A program made the position numbers and the translations under genes. A stretch of 64,000 nt of DNA from Omphalotus guepiniiformis (taxonomy: Eukaryota; Basidiomycota; Agaricomycetes; Agaricales; Omphalotaceae), in contig JAQOOI010000064.1 in the NCBI GenBank assembly GCA_028554645.1, forward strand, positions 1,798,001 to 1,862,000, in the 5' to 3' direction. The notes under the pieces are model-generated. The model worked only from the letters and a program-made list of their open reading frames with translations. It did not search any database and was not told where the DNA came from. Positions 22,059 through 32,700 of the stretch are shown in pieces (position 1 is the first letter of the stretch; each line of letters starts with the position of its first letter).

Positions 22059-24020
22059 CTAATTGTACACTTGATATAGCGGCGTGCCAGGAAAATGAGT
22101 ATGCATCAGTCCCATGCAGCGCTGAACAGGTTGAGGCCACTTACGTGCTGGAGAATTTGGTACCCTGTCTTACAACTTTCTCTACAGCGTCAAGGAAATC
22201 ACGTTCGGAGGCCACCTTTCGTCTTGCACGAATGGCAAACATTCCGGCCTGTCAAAGATACATAAGATCAAATACTCGTCGTAGGAGTGTATGTGAGCCA
22301 TACCTCGGTAGCGACTGAGCGTAATTCAGCACCGGTCGTGTTGGGGCAGAGGCGGGCTATAAGGTCGAATCGAATGTCTCGTTCTACACTCATACTGAAC
22401 AAGAGCATGAGCAAGCAACCATTTATAAGAGAACCCATCGTACTCACCTCCGCGCATGAATCCTAAGAATGTGGGCTCGGCCTTCATTGTCGGGAAGCGA
22501 GAACTCTACTCGACGATCTAACCGTCCGGGACGAAGCAAAGCAGGATCGAGGGTATCAGGCCTAAGACAGCAAGTCAAAAATCTTTTCTCTCCATCGACA
22601 AGTATTTGCTCACCGATTGGTTGCCATCAGCACTTTGATGTTTCCTCGCGGGTCGAAACCATCCAGTTGGTTAATTAGCTCTAACATTGTCCTTTGTACT
22701 TCGTTGTCACCACCAGCACCATCATCAAAACGGGCACCACCAATGGCGTCGACCTCATCGAAGAAGATGATGCAGGCCTTCTTACTCCGTGCCATCTCGA
22801 ATAATTCACGGACCATACGAGCACCCTCTCCCACATACTTCTGCACCAATTCAGACCCTATGACTCGAATGAAAGTGGCATCGGTACGGTTTGCGACTGC
22901 ACGAGCACATAGCGTCTTGCCAGTCCCTGGCGGACCAAACAGTAATACACCCTTCGGCGGGTCAATACCAAGATTGACGAAACGTTCTGGCTGGCGACAC
23001 AAATGTGAATGAGTGTGACTATAAACACCACGAAAAGGTCGTACCGAGAGAAGAGGTGTCTCTACAACTTCACGTAGCTTCTCGATTTGTTCCTTGCAAC
23101 CACCAACGTCAGAATATGTTACATCCGGTTTCTCTTCGACCTGCATCATCGTTACAGAGGCATCGATTTTGGGAGGTAGAGGTATTTGGATCTGGTATTT
23201 ATTCCGATCCACACTGGATATCAGGAGATGAATTGATATGCAGGACAGACGAGAAATTTGAATAGCGTACCCGACACGCATACCCTCTTCTATATCGGTA
23301 GGGGCAACACGCTCACCAAGGCCGACAACAAATTTTGCTATTTGCCTGATATTGATGACATATTTGTCCTGCTCGTCCGCGCCTTTCTGACCTTGCATAG
23401 CTCCCATGGGGTTGACAGCCTTGGCAGCTTCTGCCGCTTTGGGATCTACAGGAATTATCTTGGTACACCGGGCAACTTGTAACGGATGTTCCTCAGCCAT
23501 TCGCTGTCTATCAGCTGCAAGATCCCATAGGTTTGGAGAGGCTAGGCCAGTATCGGATTCCTTAATGCCTGTGGATGATGTGAGCGCAAGAAGCAAGACA
23601 ATAGCCTGGTGTCAGCGCACCCAGTTTCTCGTTTATTCGTTTTTGAATATCCTTCAAGTCGTTCTCAGTGGCCTTAAGCTGTCGCGCATAAGGTCCTTGG
23701 CCCTGTAATATTCTTCAGATGATCCCAATAGCGATTGAATGGTAAATGTGCGCACATATGTCTTGAGGATCTGTATATCGCTGTCGTCAAGAGCTAGGAG
23801 GTGTGTAAGACATATATAGATCAACTAAGAGGAGATACATACCAACAATCTTCTCGTCCTCTTTGTCGTCAGCCTTCTTCTCGTCTATTACACATCTCGT
23901 GAGTGGGAGGTCAAACAGAAATTTTGTGAAATGGGCAAACATTTCTCCCAATCACTAAGGCAAGCATAAGACAAGATATTCAAGCAGAAAGATGAAGATA
24001 ACATACGCTTTTGGTGCCAT
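22059..24020 (-). CDS. RPT1: 26S proteasome regulatory ATPase subunit Rpt1
   Basis: AAA+ ATPase of the 19S base that unfolds and threads ubiquitinated substrates. Start MAPKA at 24020; a 14-base micro-exon (23941-23954) supplies DWEK, then [11 protein letters not shown]. Further marks: [75 protein letters not shown], the Walker A GPPGTGKT, the Walker [13 protein letters not shown] and the Rpt1 signature [20 protein letters not shown]. The C-terminus ends PLYQVYN, matching the Rpt1 ..RYMxYN end. The last intron (22084-22144) has a perfect GTAAGT donor but ends in AC (see findings); all others fit GT-AG. Transcribed divergently from VMA1. Confidence 0.96.
22084..22144 (-). other. GT...AC intron in RPT1 (no AG acceptor)
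   Basis: The exon ends ..TCCAGCAC and the intron ends ..CTGGCAC, so GCAC plus the following G is repeated at both borders. Joining here gives [12 protein letters not shown], the family C-terminus. The one upstream AG either gives a premature stop or needs loss of the conserved KFSS. Confidence 0.65.
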
Positions 24021-24201
24021 AGCTGCAGTGAAGATAGTGTATGAGTTTGTGAAGAAGCCTGTAGTATACGCAAGCGCACCTTTGCAATTTCTGACGCGTC
24101 GCTATCACGTGATGACGCGGAGAATGCCGAAGACCCTATATGCCCATGGCTAACCAATACATCGCATCGAACTCCCGTATCATCCTTTATTTTAGACTGC
24201 C
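24021..24201. promoter_or_regulatory. Bidirectional promoter RPT1/VMA1
   Basis: 181 bases between the divergent start codons of a proteasome and a V-ATPase subunit. The tract around 24090-24120 is enriched in CG-containing motifs (tgacgcgtcg, tgatgacgcgg) around a perfect E-box palindrome. No TATA box, as expected for housekeeping genes. Confidence 0.6.
24104..24113. promoter_or_regulatory. Palindromic E-box atcacgtgat
   Basis: A perfect 10-base palindrome with the CACGTG core, the classical bHLH/bHLH-Zip site (for example Cbf1 in yeasts). It lies between two divergent start codons. Binding is inferred. Confidence 0.5.
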
Positions 24202-26592
24202 ATGGCCGGTGCTCTACAGAATGCTAAGCGGGATCTTCCCAAAATATCGGACGAGGATCATGAGAGTAGATTTGGTCAAGTTTTCGGTGTCTCTGGACCT
24301 GTTGTCATCGCCGAGAACATGGTCGGAGCAGCCATGTACGAGCTTGTACGGGTTGGACATGATGAGTTAGTCGGAGGTGTGTATCCTGTAATTCGACATG
24401 GTCTTAGAATTAACTGTGCTCAGAGGTCATCCGTATTGAGGCCGATAAGGTTACTATCCAAGTTTATGAGGAAACCTCTGGCGTTACTGTCGGAGACCCC
24501 GTTCTGCGAACCGGCAAGCCTCTGAGTGTCGAGTTGGGTCCTGGTATGTCTCACGCACACGGTCTACTCCCTAAATTTCTGATTATATCTCAGGTTTAAT
24601 GGGAAATATCGTTGATGGGATTCAGCGACCCTTACGAGTACGCTTCGAGTTCACATGTTTCAACGTTTTCTTTGTCTAAATGTTCCTCTCAGTCCATTCA
24701 GGAGCTATCGAAATCAATCTACATCCCTCGTGGGATTAACACCGATGCTCTCGATCGATCATTACAATGGGATTTCAAGCCGGCGTCTTTCAAAGTAGTG
24801 CAACCTCCAAATATTTACTGTTACTTTGCTCATTGATATATCTGTTCAAAATTGGCGATCACATATCTGGGGGAGATATATTTGGTGGTGTCTATGAGAA
24901 CTCGCTGGTCGATAATCATAAAGTTATGCTTCCTCCGCGCGCTCTCGGCACCATAACACACATAGCCGAGAAAGGCAGCTACGCAGTTGATGTGCGCCTT
25001 CTCTCCGCCATCTGCTCACCTAACTGTAACCTATTCTCATGATTCCATAGGATATCGTTTTAGAAACGGAGTTTGAGGGGAAGACAACCAAGCACACCAT
25101 GATGCAGCTGTGGCCTGTCCGTGCGCCACGCCCAGTCAGAGAGAAGCAAACCGCAGATCACCCTCTTCTTACTGGCCAACGTATTTTGGATGCCCTTTTC
25201 CCGTGCGTGTTCGGTCTGTTAGAATGAACAAGCTAGCTAAAGCTTCTTTCAGTTGTGTTCAGGGTGGTACAACGGCTATTCCAGGAGCCTTTGGATGTGG
25301 AAAGACTGTCATTTCTCAAGCCCTTTCCAAATTCTCTAATAGCGACATTATCGTGTACGTCGGTTGTGGTGAACGAGGAAATGAGGTTTGTTGTTTGAAA
25401 CATTGATACTCGTTGTGGACTAGTCGTTTATCTTTACTTTGCAGATGGCTGAAGTCTTGATGGAGGTAATTGTGTGTTCGTCGTTCGCCACATCAGCTAA
25501 CTTTGCTGTTAGTTCCCTGAGTTAACCATGGAAGTCGGTGACCGAGAAGAGCCCATCATGAAGCGTACTACTTTGGTTGCCAATACCTCAAACATGCCTG
25601 TCGCTGCCCGTGAAGCTTCCATCTACACTGGCATCACACTTTCTGAGTACTTCCGTGACCAAGGCACCAACGTTGCCATGATGGCTGATTCTACTTCTCG
25701 TTGGGCTGAGGCCCTTCGTGAAATTTCGGGTCGACTGGCAGAAATGCCTGCTGACTCCGGTTATCCTGCTTATCTGAGTACTAAGCTGGCCAGCTTCTAC
25801 GAGCGTGCAGGAAAGGTGGTGTGTTTGGGTAACCCTCAGCGACAGGGGACTGTATCCATTGTCGGAGCGTAAGTTTCATTCGGCATCAAAATCAAATCAA
25901 AACATTTGTTGACCGATCTCCTTAGTGTATCACCTCCCGGTGGTGATTTCTCCGATCCTGTTACTTCTTCCACCCTGGGTATCGTGCAAGTGTTCTGGGG
26001 TCTCGACAAAAAACTTGCCCAGAGGAAGCACTTCCCCTCTGTCAACTGGTCTCTTTCTTACTCAAAGTACACCAAGGTACTCGAGCCATACTACGAAACC
26101 ACAGAGCCTGGCTTTGTCGAGTTGCGTACAAAGACCAAGGAGATCTTGCAGAAAGAAGAAGATCTCGCCGAAATTGTCCAACTGGTCGGAAAGAGTGCTC
26201 TCGGAGAGAACGACAAGATTACGCTTGAGGTTGCGCGGATGTTGAAGGATGATTTCCTTCAGCAGAACGGAATGAGCGAGTACGACAGATACTGTCCCTT
26301 CTACAAGACGAGCGGTATGATCAGGAATTTTGTCGGCTTCCATGACGCGGCGCAGAAGCTAGTTGCCCAAAGCGACATGACTTTCGCCAAGATTAAGGAT
26401 TCGTCGGCAGATCTCATGTTTAAGCTTTCGCAGATGAAGTTCGAGGTATGTCAATTCACGGTCTTTCAATAGAAGCTGGACATTAATCACTCTTGGCAAC
26501 AGTCGCCTTCGCAAGGAAAGGAAAATGTCAAGCAAAAACTGGATGCTCTTTACACGGAAATTCAAGATAAATTCCGACAGATGGCTGAGTAG
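24202..26592 (+). CDS. VMA1: V-type ATPase catalytic subunit A
   Basis: ATP-hydrolysing subunit of the V1 sector, acidifying vacuole and Golgi. Starts [15 protein letters not shown], ends [18 protein letters not shown]. It has the N-terminal barrel ([18 protein letters not shown]), the bulge ([12 protein letters not shown]), Walker [20 protein letters not shown], the ERGNEMAEVLMEFPEL region, [39 protein letters not shown] and [14 protein letters not shown] [13 protein letters not shown]. Unlike yeast VMA1 there is no intein: the P-loop Cys codon is followed directly by GKT. Nine exons. All introns but one are GT-AG; the fourth (24795-24850) contains no AG near its end (see findings). About 612-617 residues, the usual size. 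Confidence 0.97.
24795..24850 (+). other. GT...AA intron in VMA1 (no AG acceptor)
   Basis: This 56-base segment (not a multiple of three) interrupts FKPASFK and IGDHISGGD. Apart from the donor's own gtag it has no AG. TTCAAA stands at the end of the upstream exon and again at the end of the intron. Confidence 0.7.
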
Positions 26593-27281
26593 AAGGTTGT
26601 GATCTTGCAATATACGGACCATACTACTTCTCATGCACTGGATAAGCTCTGTAGCCTAATGATAATATATTATTTACCATCAACACAATCACCTTGTCCT
26701 TCATGGTTGCAAAGCTTCATACTTGATACGGAGTCTGACGACCAAATTTTAGCCTACCTCGCGGAACTTAGCGTCGTAGGTGTTCATGTAAATCTACGAT
26801 TTATATTTGCTTATAGCCTGGCGAGCCAATCTCATATTCAGATAATGTGTGTTGATGGCATTGATGGGAAGGTGTAGTATGTACAGCTTTGATGCAGGAG
26901 TTGGACAACTTCTGTACTGTCCATCGAAACAAGTCATGAAAACTGATTTTCATTGTTTACAATGTTTACAATATTGATATTCGTCTACGTCTACATGAGA
27001 CTAAGGTACATATACGACCTCGACGAACCAGACTGTGATATAAGGAATAAATTGTTCATTCTCAACTGCAGCTTTCTAAAAGCAAAACAGCGTTTTACTG
27101 TATCGTGACGACAATGCAAAAACTACTTAATTCGACATAAATAGGTACACAGCAACGCCTAGAGTAAGTCCAATCAGCACAGGGAGTTCATATCATAATG
27201 TCCAATCATCTCGACGTTCAAAACTTCTAGAAACCGAGCGGCCTTTGCTTGGTGTGAAGAATTGTCAGTAGAAGTGGAAGA
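26593..27281. other. Convergent 3' region of VMA1 and NHA1
   Basis: A 689-base AT-rich spacer between convergent genes. I see no coding sequence, repeat or structured RNA. Confidence 0.5.
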
Positions 27282-29358
27282 CTATGCGATACCCTGATAG
27301 AGAGTCGATTGTGACCCAAGTCCTTCAATAGTGTTACTGGTCACTTCGCTAGCTGGGTCACCTTTGTTCATTCCAAGAGAGGGTGCCGCAGACTGCATCC
27401 CGTCGTCATGTACAACTCGTTCAACGTCTGGAGTCTGAATCATAACAGGGCTGCGACGCGCCCATATGAACCAGTCAGGGGTATTGGTACCACTACGTGA
27501 GGTCCAAGTATACGACCACGACAAGCTTCGTGAATGTACATTTTTCCCAAACGAGAAAAACGGTATGGAGAGGCCGTCTGTTATGAGTTAGACATCGCTC
27601 AATCAAAGCAACGGGTACTGACGAATGATTATGGAGCCCAAGACGACGAAAGCAACAATTGGCTGCAGAGTTGCGGCCAACAATTCTTGTTGGTCCTGGG
27701 GTGGGTCATGCGGGATAGGAAGTCTTGTCGACGCCAATGTCGAGATGAAAACAGCGCCAACGCCCATCTGAGAATGAACATGATAGGAGCTCATCCAACG
27801 ACACAGGATACTTACTGGTCCTGAAGCCTGAAATCAGTTACACTCAATCTCTCAGTAGAAATGTTGACGTACCAAAGTGGCCGGAAAAGAGTGCTTCCTG
27901 CCAACTACTGATTTCTGGTATCCATTTGTACAACGCTAGCATGACAGGAATTCTACGAGTGCAGGCGACGACGACAAATAACACCACTAAACGCCAGGGC
28001 TCAATTCCGAGAGATGGCATGTTAAACTCATTGAAGGGAAGCCATGCGCCAATGTATACAAAGCAGGCACAGTTGAGAACAAGGTCGATGACTGAAACAA
28101 AAACTTCATCCTCTGTCTCGGCCTTGAAATGGCCATCCCAGGAAATTGCATTCCCTGCGCACGCATAAGGATCGGGACGCGGAATACCGAACGAAAAGCC
28201 TGGTACACACCTGCAGCAAATGCAGCCAAGAGATCATCGCTGCCTATAGTTTTCGCTATACCGATCGTGAATATAGCGAGAGCAACGTATTGGGCAACAT
28301 AGGATTCTCGGCCAGTATACCCTTTTTGCTTGGACAATTTCATAAGATATGAAAAGAGAATGCCCAACGCGATACCCAGAACAGTGCCTAAAACGACTTC
28401 ATCTGCATTCAATGCATCAGTACGGAAGCTAATAAGCAGAAGTGAGAAGTGCAGACATACAAAGCCAACCTATCAGGAACCATTTGCCAATGGCAACTCG
28501 CTTTGAAGACTCGACTGTGAGATAAATCGAAATACTCAAAAACGGATAAGCTAAGCCATCGTTTGCAGCAGATTCTGCGGACAGAATATGTCTAAGGTTT
28601 ACAGGAACGTGCTGAACAGCAAACTTGCCACCTGTTGAACATGAGGGGACAATAGCATAAGTAATAGGAAAAGTAAGATCGCACCGACGATGGCAGCGCA
28701 GATAATCGGATCTGTCGGAGTTAGACAGGCTGCTACTACGAGGCACGATGTATACGTCAGGTTTGGGAACAAGACATAGAGAATACCTGAGGGTTTGGGG
28801 TATGGTGAGTAGTACAACAGAATAGACAAGTGGATCCACATTACCAGCTACCACCACCCACCCGGAAGCCATAGTTGGCACAACCATAATGAGAAGACCC
28901 TTGGCGTGCTTCCACATATAATACTTAGGTAACTCTACGCCAATGGCGAAGAGACCTGTAGCAAGCACGACACGCATGACTTCGAGCGTTATTGCGTTCG
29001 TAAAGGAACCCCAAGACCGCGGAACGAAAATATTGGCAACATGAGGACCTATGATAACTCCAAACCCCGTGCCTAAAACAACTTCATTGATGTATAGCTG
29101 GAATAATAATCAGCGTATGACTGTGGATGGAGTATGTGTGCGAACTTCTTCCTTCACTAGAAGAGAAATCATAGAAAACTAGGGGATCTCAGAGGAGGGA
29201 AACACGTTGCCTGATTTCGCAGAGCACCTACAACAACAATGAATCCGCCTAGACATATATAAGCCAGACCAGGAGGAGAGATCTAGCATTAGAGTGATTG
29301 AGTGAGTAGAACATCAAAACGGAAGTCAGGCACAGACTGCCAGAAAATTTTCTGCCAT
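27282..29358 (-). CDS. NHA1: Plasma-membrane Na+/H+ antiporter (fungal NHA1/Sod2 type)
   Basis: Exports Na+ or K+ in exchange for protons. Predicted start ATG at 29358 (MAENFLA), followed by ISPPGLAYICLGGFIVV, FSMISLLVKEE, LYINEVVLGTGFGVIIGPHV and VLATGLFAIGVELPKYYMWK. Then LLIMVVPTMASGWVV, VVAACLTPTDPIICAAIVGG, and HVPVNLRHILSAESAANDG with the ion-binding ND pair, DDLLAAFAAGNAISWDGHF, CACFVYIGAWLPF and LQPIVAFVVLGSI. A string of about 12 hydrophobic segments is evident. A 5-base micro-exon (GACCA, minus strand of 27816-27820) completes the motif GHFGPMGVGAVFISTL. The C-terminal cytosolic tail is short (ends GLGSQSTLYQGIA) compared with yeast Nha1. The first-exon choice is the least certain part because its donor (GTCTGT) is unusual. 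Confidence 0.9.
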
Positions 29359-29519
29359 CGTGAGTATAGTCAAACCTTGGGAATCAAATTGTCGTCAATA
29401 GTCAGCATTTATACAGTATCTGGCCTGCCACATGGTATTAGCTTAAGGTTCGAATACACCAATATCGACCAAGTCAAGACGACAAAACAGTTCATGCTAT
29501 ACAGATTTTTCAGCTTGGT

Positions 29520-32438
29520 TCAAGGCTGCCCGAGACCATTGGCTTCCGTTCGCATCCATTCCTTACCCAACTCTTTCACGACTTGAGACAGAAGTTCAGC
29601 CACCTTTTCACTGTCTTTCCCGTTCCCTTCAAGGTAGTACTTGATCTGACCATTATGGGGTTAGCAATGAGTAACAGCAATCCCATTGTTAGTATCACCT
29701 TTGGCTCAGTACCACTTGTCCTGCCAAAGCAATGAGCATCGTAGTGAAGGTTGGTCAGAACATCAGAGCATACCTGATTGTGAGGACAATCTTCGTGCCA
29801 TCCGTTCTGCTTTCCCCGCGGAACTGGATCATATGGCCAGACGACAATGGTAAAGAAGGCTTATAGGTAGGAGGATTGGTGCTATCGTATCCTGTGGAGA
29901 GATCAACGATGCTAGTAATTGTCAAGCCAGCGATCGCTTTGGGATAACTTGGTTCGTTGTTAGTCGGCCTTGATTCCTGAATAGAACATAGATAGTGAGG
30001 AAGCATAGCCATTGAAGTCAACTCACATAGTTTCGAAGCCGAGCGAAGATGGTATCGATTATTTTTGGGTCACTGCAAACGAAGTAGCTATTGCTTGTCT
30101 AGACATCACAGCGTCAGGCAGTAGCCAAACAGCGGAATATCACGAGTGTTCAACCTTGAAATACCCATATCTGAAAAAACCTTTTAGCTAAAAATTTGCG
30201 TGTACTCGAGAGGAAAAGTTCTAGCCGACCGTTTATACAGCTCTTCCAAGTATACTTTTACTGTTTTCCCTTGACTGTGAAGTATCTCAGCCAGCTGGGC
30301 AAAGACCACCTTATACGCCATACCAATGAATCTTAACTAGTGAAGAACACTGGCACACGGTCACTTACGGAAGCCGCTACGCCATCCTTGTCGCGGACCT
30401 CTGATCCAAACATGAATCCGATGGCCTCTTCGTATCCAAAAGGAACCTCAAATCCTTGTGCGACAAGATCGAGGGCTGTGTTCCCAATATATTTGAATCC
30501 AGTGAGAATGTCAGTATGAACAACCATTCAAACTGCTGCGAAATGACAGACTGACCAGTGAGGCACTCTACGAACTTGAAACCCTCTGTCTTAGCCATTG
30601 CCTCAACCATCTTTGAGCTGACAGTGGATGCCACCATGGCGAGCTTCGACATAGGTTTTCCGGAAGACCGGTAGGAGTCTAATACGTGCCCAGCAAATAT
30701 GATGCCCAACTGATCGCCAGTGAAGGCCGACCATTCATTCGCATTTCTGTTGGGGTGTAGCTTTCAGAAAAAAGGGCTACGAGCGAACCCACTCACTGTA
30801 TTTCTACTGCAGCAAAGCGATCTGCATCAGGGTCCTGCGCGAGCACGTAGTCGGCTCCATGCCTACTCGCTGTAGCAATTGCGAGGTCCTAGAAAATGCA
30901 TTGAAGAAGGCACTATGGAGTACTGAAAGACCGCTTACCAACGCGCCTGAAACGACACTTTATAGAGTGTGCAATAATGATCAGCGAAAGACATACCTTT
31001 CTCTTCAGGATTAGGAAAAGGCACAGTTGGAAATTCTGGGTCTGGGAGCTTCTGCTCGTCTACCGGAATGAACGAGATACCGTAGGACTGAAGCGCATCA
31101 GATACAAATGGATGGCCAACACCATGCATGGACGTGTTCACAAAAACAGCCGGTTTGCTTGATGGTACATATCTATATCTTGTAAGCAGCTGTGCATGTA
31201 ATTAAATGAAATGCGGATCCTACTGTGCCATTCTGAGTGAGTTGAGACTGGAGAGATACTCTTCTTTCATCCTCTCTGTTACGTCCAGGCAAAGGGGGGA
31301 GCTATCAAGCTGATCCGTAGCCCAAGTTTTCGGAGTAAGATTGGACTTGATGGAGTCCGATATTCCTTTGTCGTGCGGTCCAATAATCTGAGAACTATCA
31401 ACTTTCGTAATTGAGAGTCAGTAAAGACCCACATACTTGAACCGCGTTCTCCCAGTACACCTTGTAACCCAATAAAGTTGGAGTACATCGAAGGATTGAC
31501 ATTTCTCACCTTGTAGCCATTGTCATTCTGCAAGCCAAAATTCATTTTTTGAGACAACATATACTAATTTGCAAGATTCTGCACCTGCCTTGGGGTTATG
31601 ACTCGCTGAAGGAATTCGGACTCTTAGAGTAATTGACATTCAATAAAATTGATTCGCAGCATACCAGTAATCATCACCCCACACGCTGCATTCAATCTCT
31701 TGACGCTGAACGGCACTCTACAAATATAATTTGTGTTAATGATCAAATCTAGCCCAACAATAGAAAGACACAGACAATGGCGTATGAACAAGTCCTCGAT
31801 GTAAGTACACCTTCATACCATGTACAGTGAAAGCAGCAGCGGTTAATCGTGCCCATCTAGCGGAATTATGTCGATGGTCGTGCCCGATCACAACACCGCG
31901 CACAGATGCATCTTTCACTTTATCCAGCACATACTGGCACAATCCCTGAGGTGGTTGGGTGAGTAGTCAAGGTCGCGTATACCACGGTGTTTCGATCACC
32001 TGCGATGCTTGAATGATTATTAGATCTGTAAGACAGTGGGTCATGTAAAGATCTTCAAATAATTGTCCATGATTTCCCTACCGTTCATGCGAGACCAGCC
32101 GGCCTCCATCTTGCCTCTCAGACCTGAACAGAGGCGTATCTGAGCGTAGGGTTACCATGCGAGAATGGACAAGCGTACCAGCTGTTCCGAATTCAATCCT
32201 ATTCCTAGGGTAGAACCTTGAGCAAGCTTGAACAGCCTGAGATTGCGATTTTCAAGCGATACCTCATCCTTCTCTCCAGCTCTTCTGTATCACCTCTGTC
32301 CCACAGATCCTGAATTTCCGCGCGATTCACCTCATTCTGAGCGTGATTTTTAAATCAGACATGAAAACGGTGCATAAACAAATGGAAGACCTGATCTAAT
32401 TGCATCCATGCATCCACAAGTTCTTTCAAGGACGACAT
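29520..32438 (-). CDS. PGM3: Phosphoribomutase/phosphoglucomutase (PGM2/Pgm3 type)
   Basis: Alpha-D-phosphohexomutase that interconverts 1- and 5-phosphopentoses or 1- and 6-phosphoglucose, linking nucleoside salvage to central metabolism. Start MSSLKELVDAWMQLDQ, end KEWMRTEANGLGQP. Family marks: RIEFGTAGLRGKMEAG, VVIGHDHRHNS, the phospho-Ser loop GVMITASHNPK, NTSMHGVGHPFV, DPEFPTVPFPNPEEKGALDL, the metal loop DPDADRFA, the sugar loop YEEAIGF and the phosphate loop RTSGTEPK. It matches human PGM2 and yeast Pgm3 rather than Pgm1. Around 18 introns make it the most fragmented gene here. They include an 8-base micro-exon (30939-30946), a probable GC-AG intron (31528-31588) and a GT...TG intron (30500-30555). 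Confidence 0.93.
30500..30555 (-). other. GT...TG intron in the phosphomutase gene (no AG acceptor)
   Basis: The exon ends ..CTCACTG followed by GTCAGT; the intron ends ..CTCACTG followed by GATTC. Removing 56 bases restores FVECLTGFKYIGN as in human PGM2. The available AGs are followed by an in-frame TGA. An 8-base direct repeat (CTCACTGG) brackets the intron; a CTGAC branch-like site lies near its end. Confidence 0.7.
31528..31588 (-). other. Probable GC-AG intron in the phosphomutase gene
   Basis: Joining AAG to AAT GAC over this 61-base segment gives SHNPKNDNGYKV, the same length as homologues. Its donor reads AAG|GCAGGT and its acceptor TTGCAG. A GT donor would require either a frameshift or a 38-base intron adding eight residues. 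Confidence 0.6.
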
Positions 32439-32700
32439 GATGGAAATGCGACAGAGGGCATATTTAGACGCCCGAGGCGCCGCTTGTACCGCTGAGCGCT
32501 AATAGTAACTTCAGACGTCCAAATGACTGGAACTGTATGTAATACACTTCAGAATATATCTTTACAATAGTGAGGATTAGTTAGCTGAGCAACGCTACGA
32601 ATGTCGAGCAAGTGTAAGATTAGACGAGTCCTGACGAGTCGGACGCGTGACTGACAACTAAATTTCCGCTTGCTCTCGTCTGTCAGTGTCAACGACAACG
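32439..32700. promoter_or_regulatory. Divergent promoter, phosphomutase and COG4
   Basis: 262 bases between divergent start codons. It has a short direct repeat gacgagtc...gacgagtc around 32618-32640. No TATA box was identified. Confidence 0.4.

Noticed and set aside
25265..25320. Intein in VMA1, as in Saccharomyces.
   Set aside because: The P-loop GAFGCGKT is continuous, with no inserted coding block.
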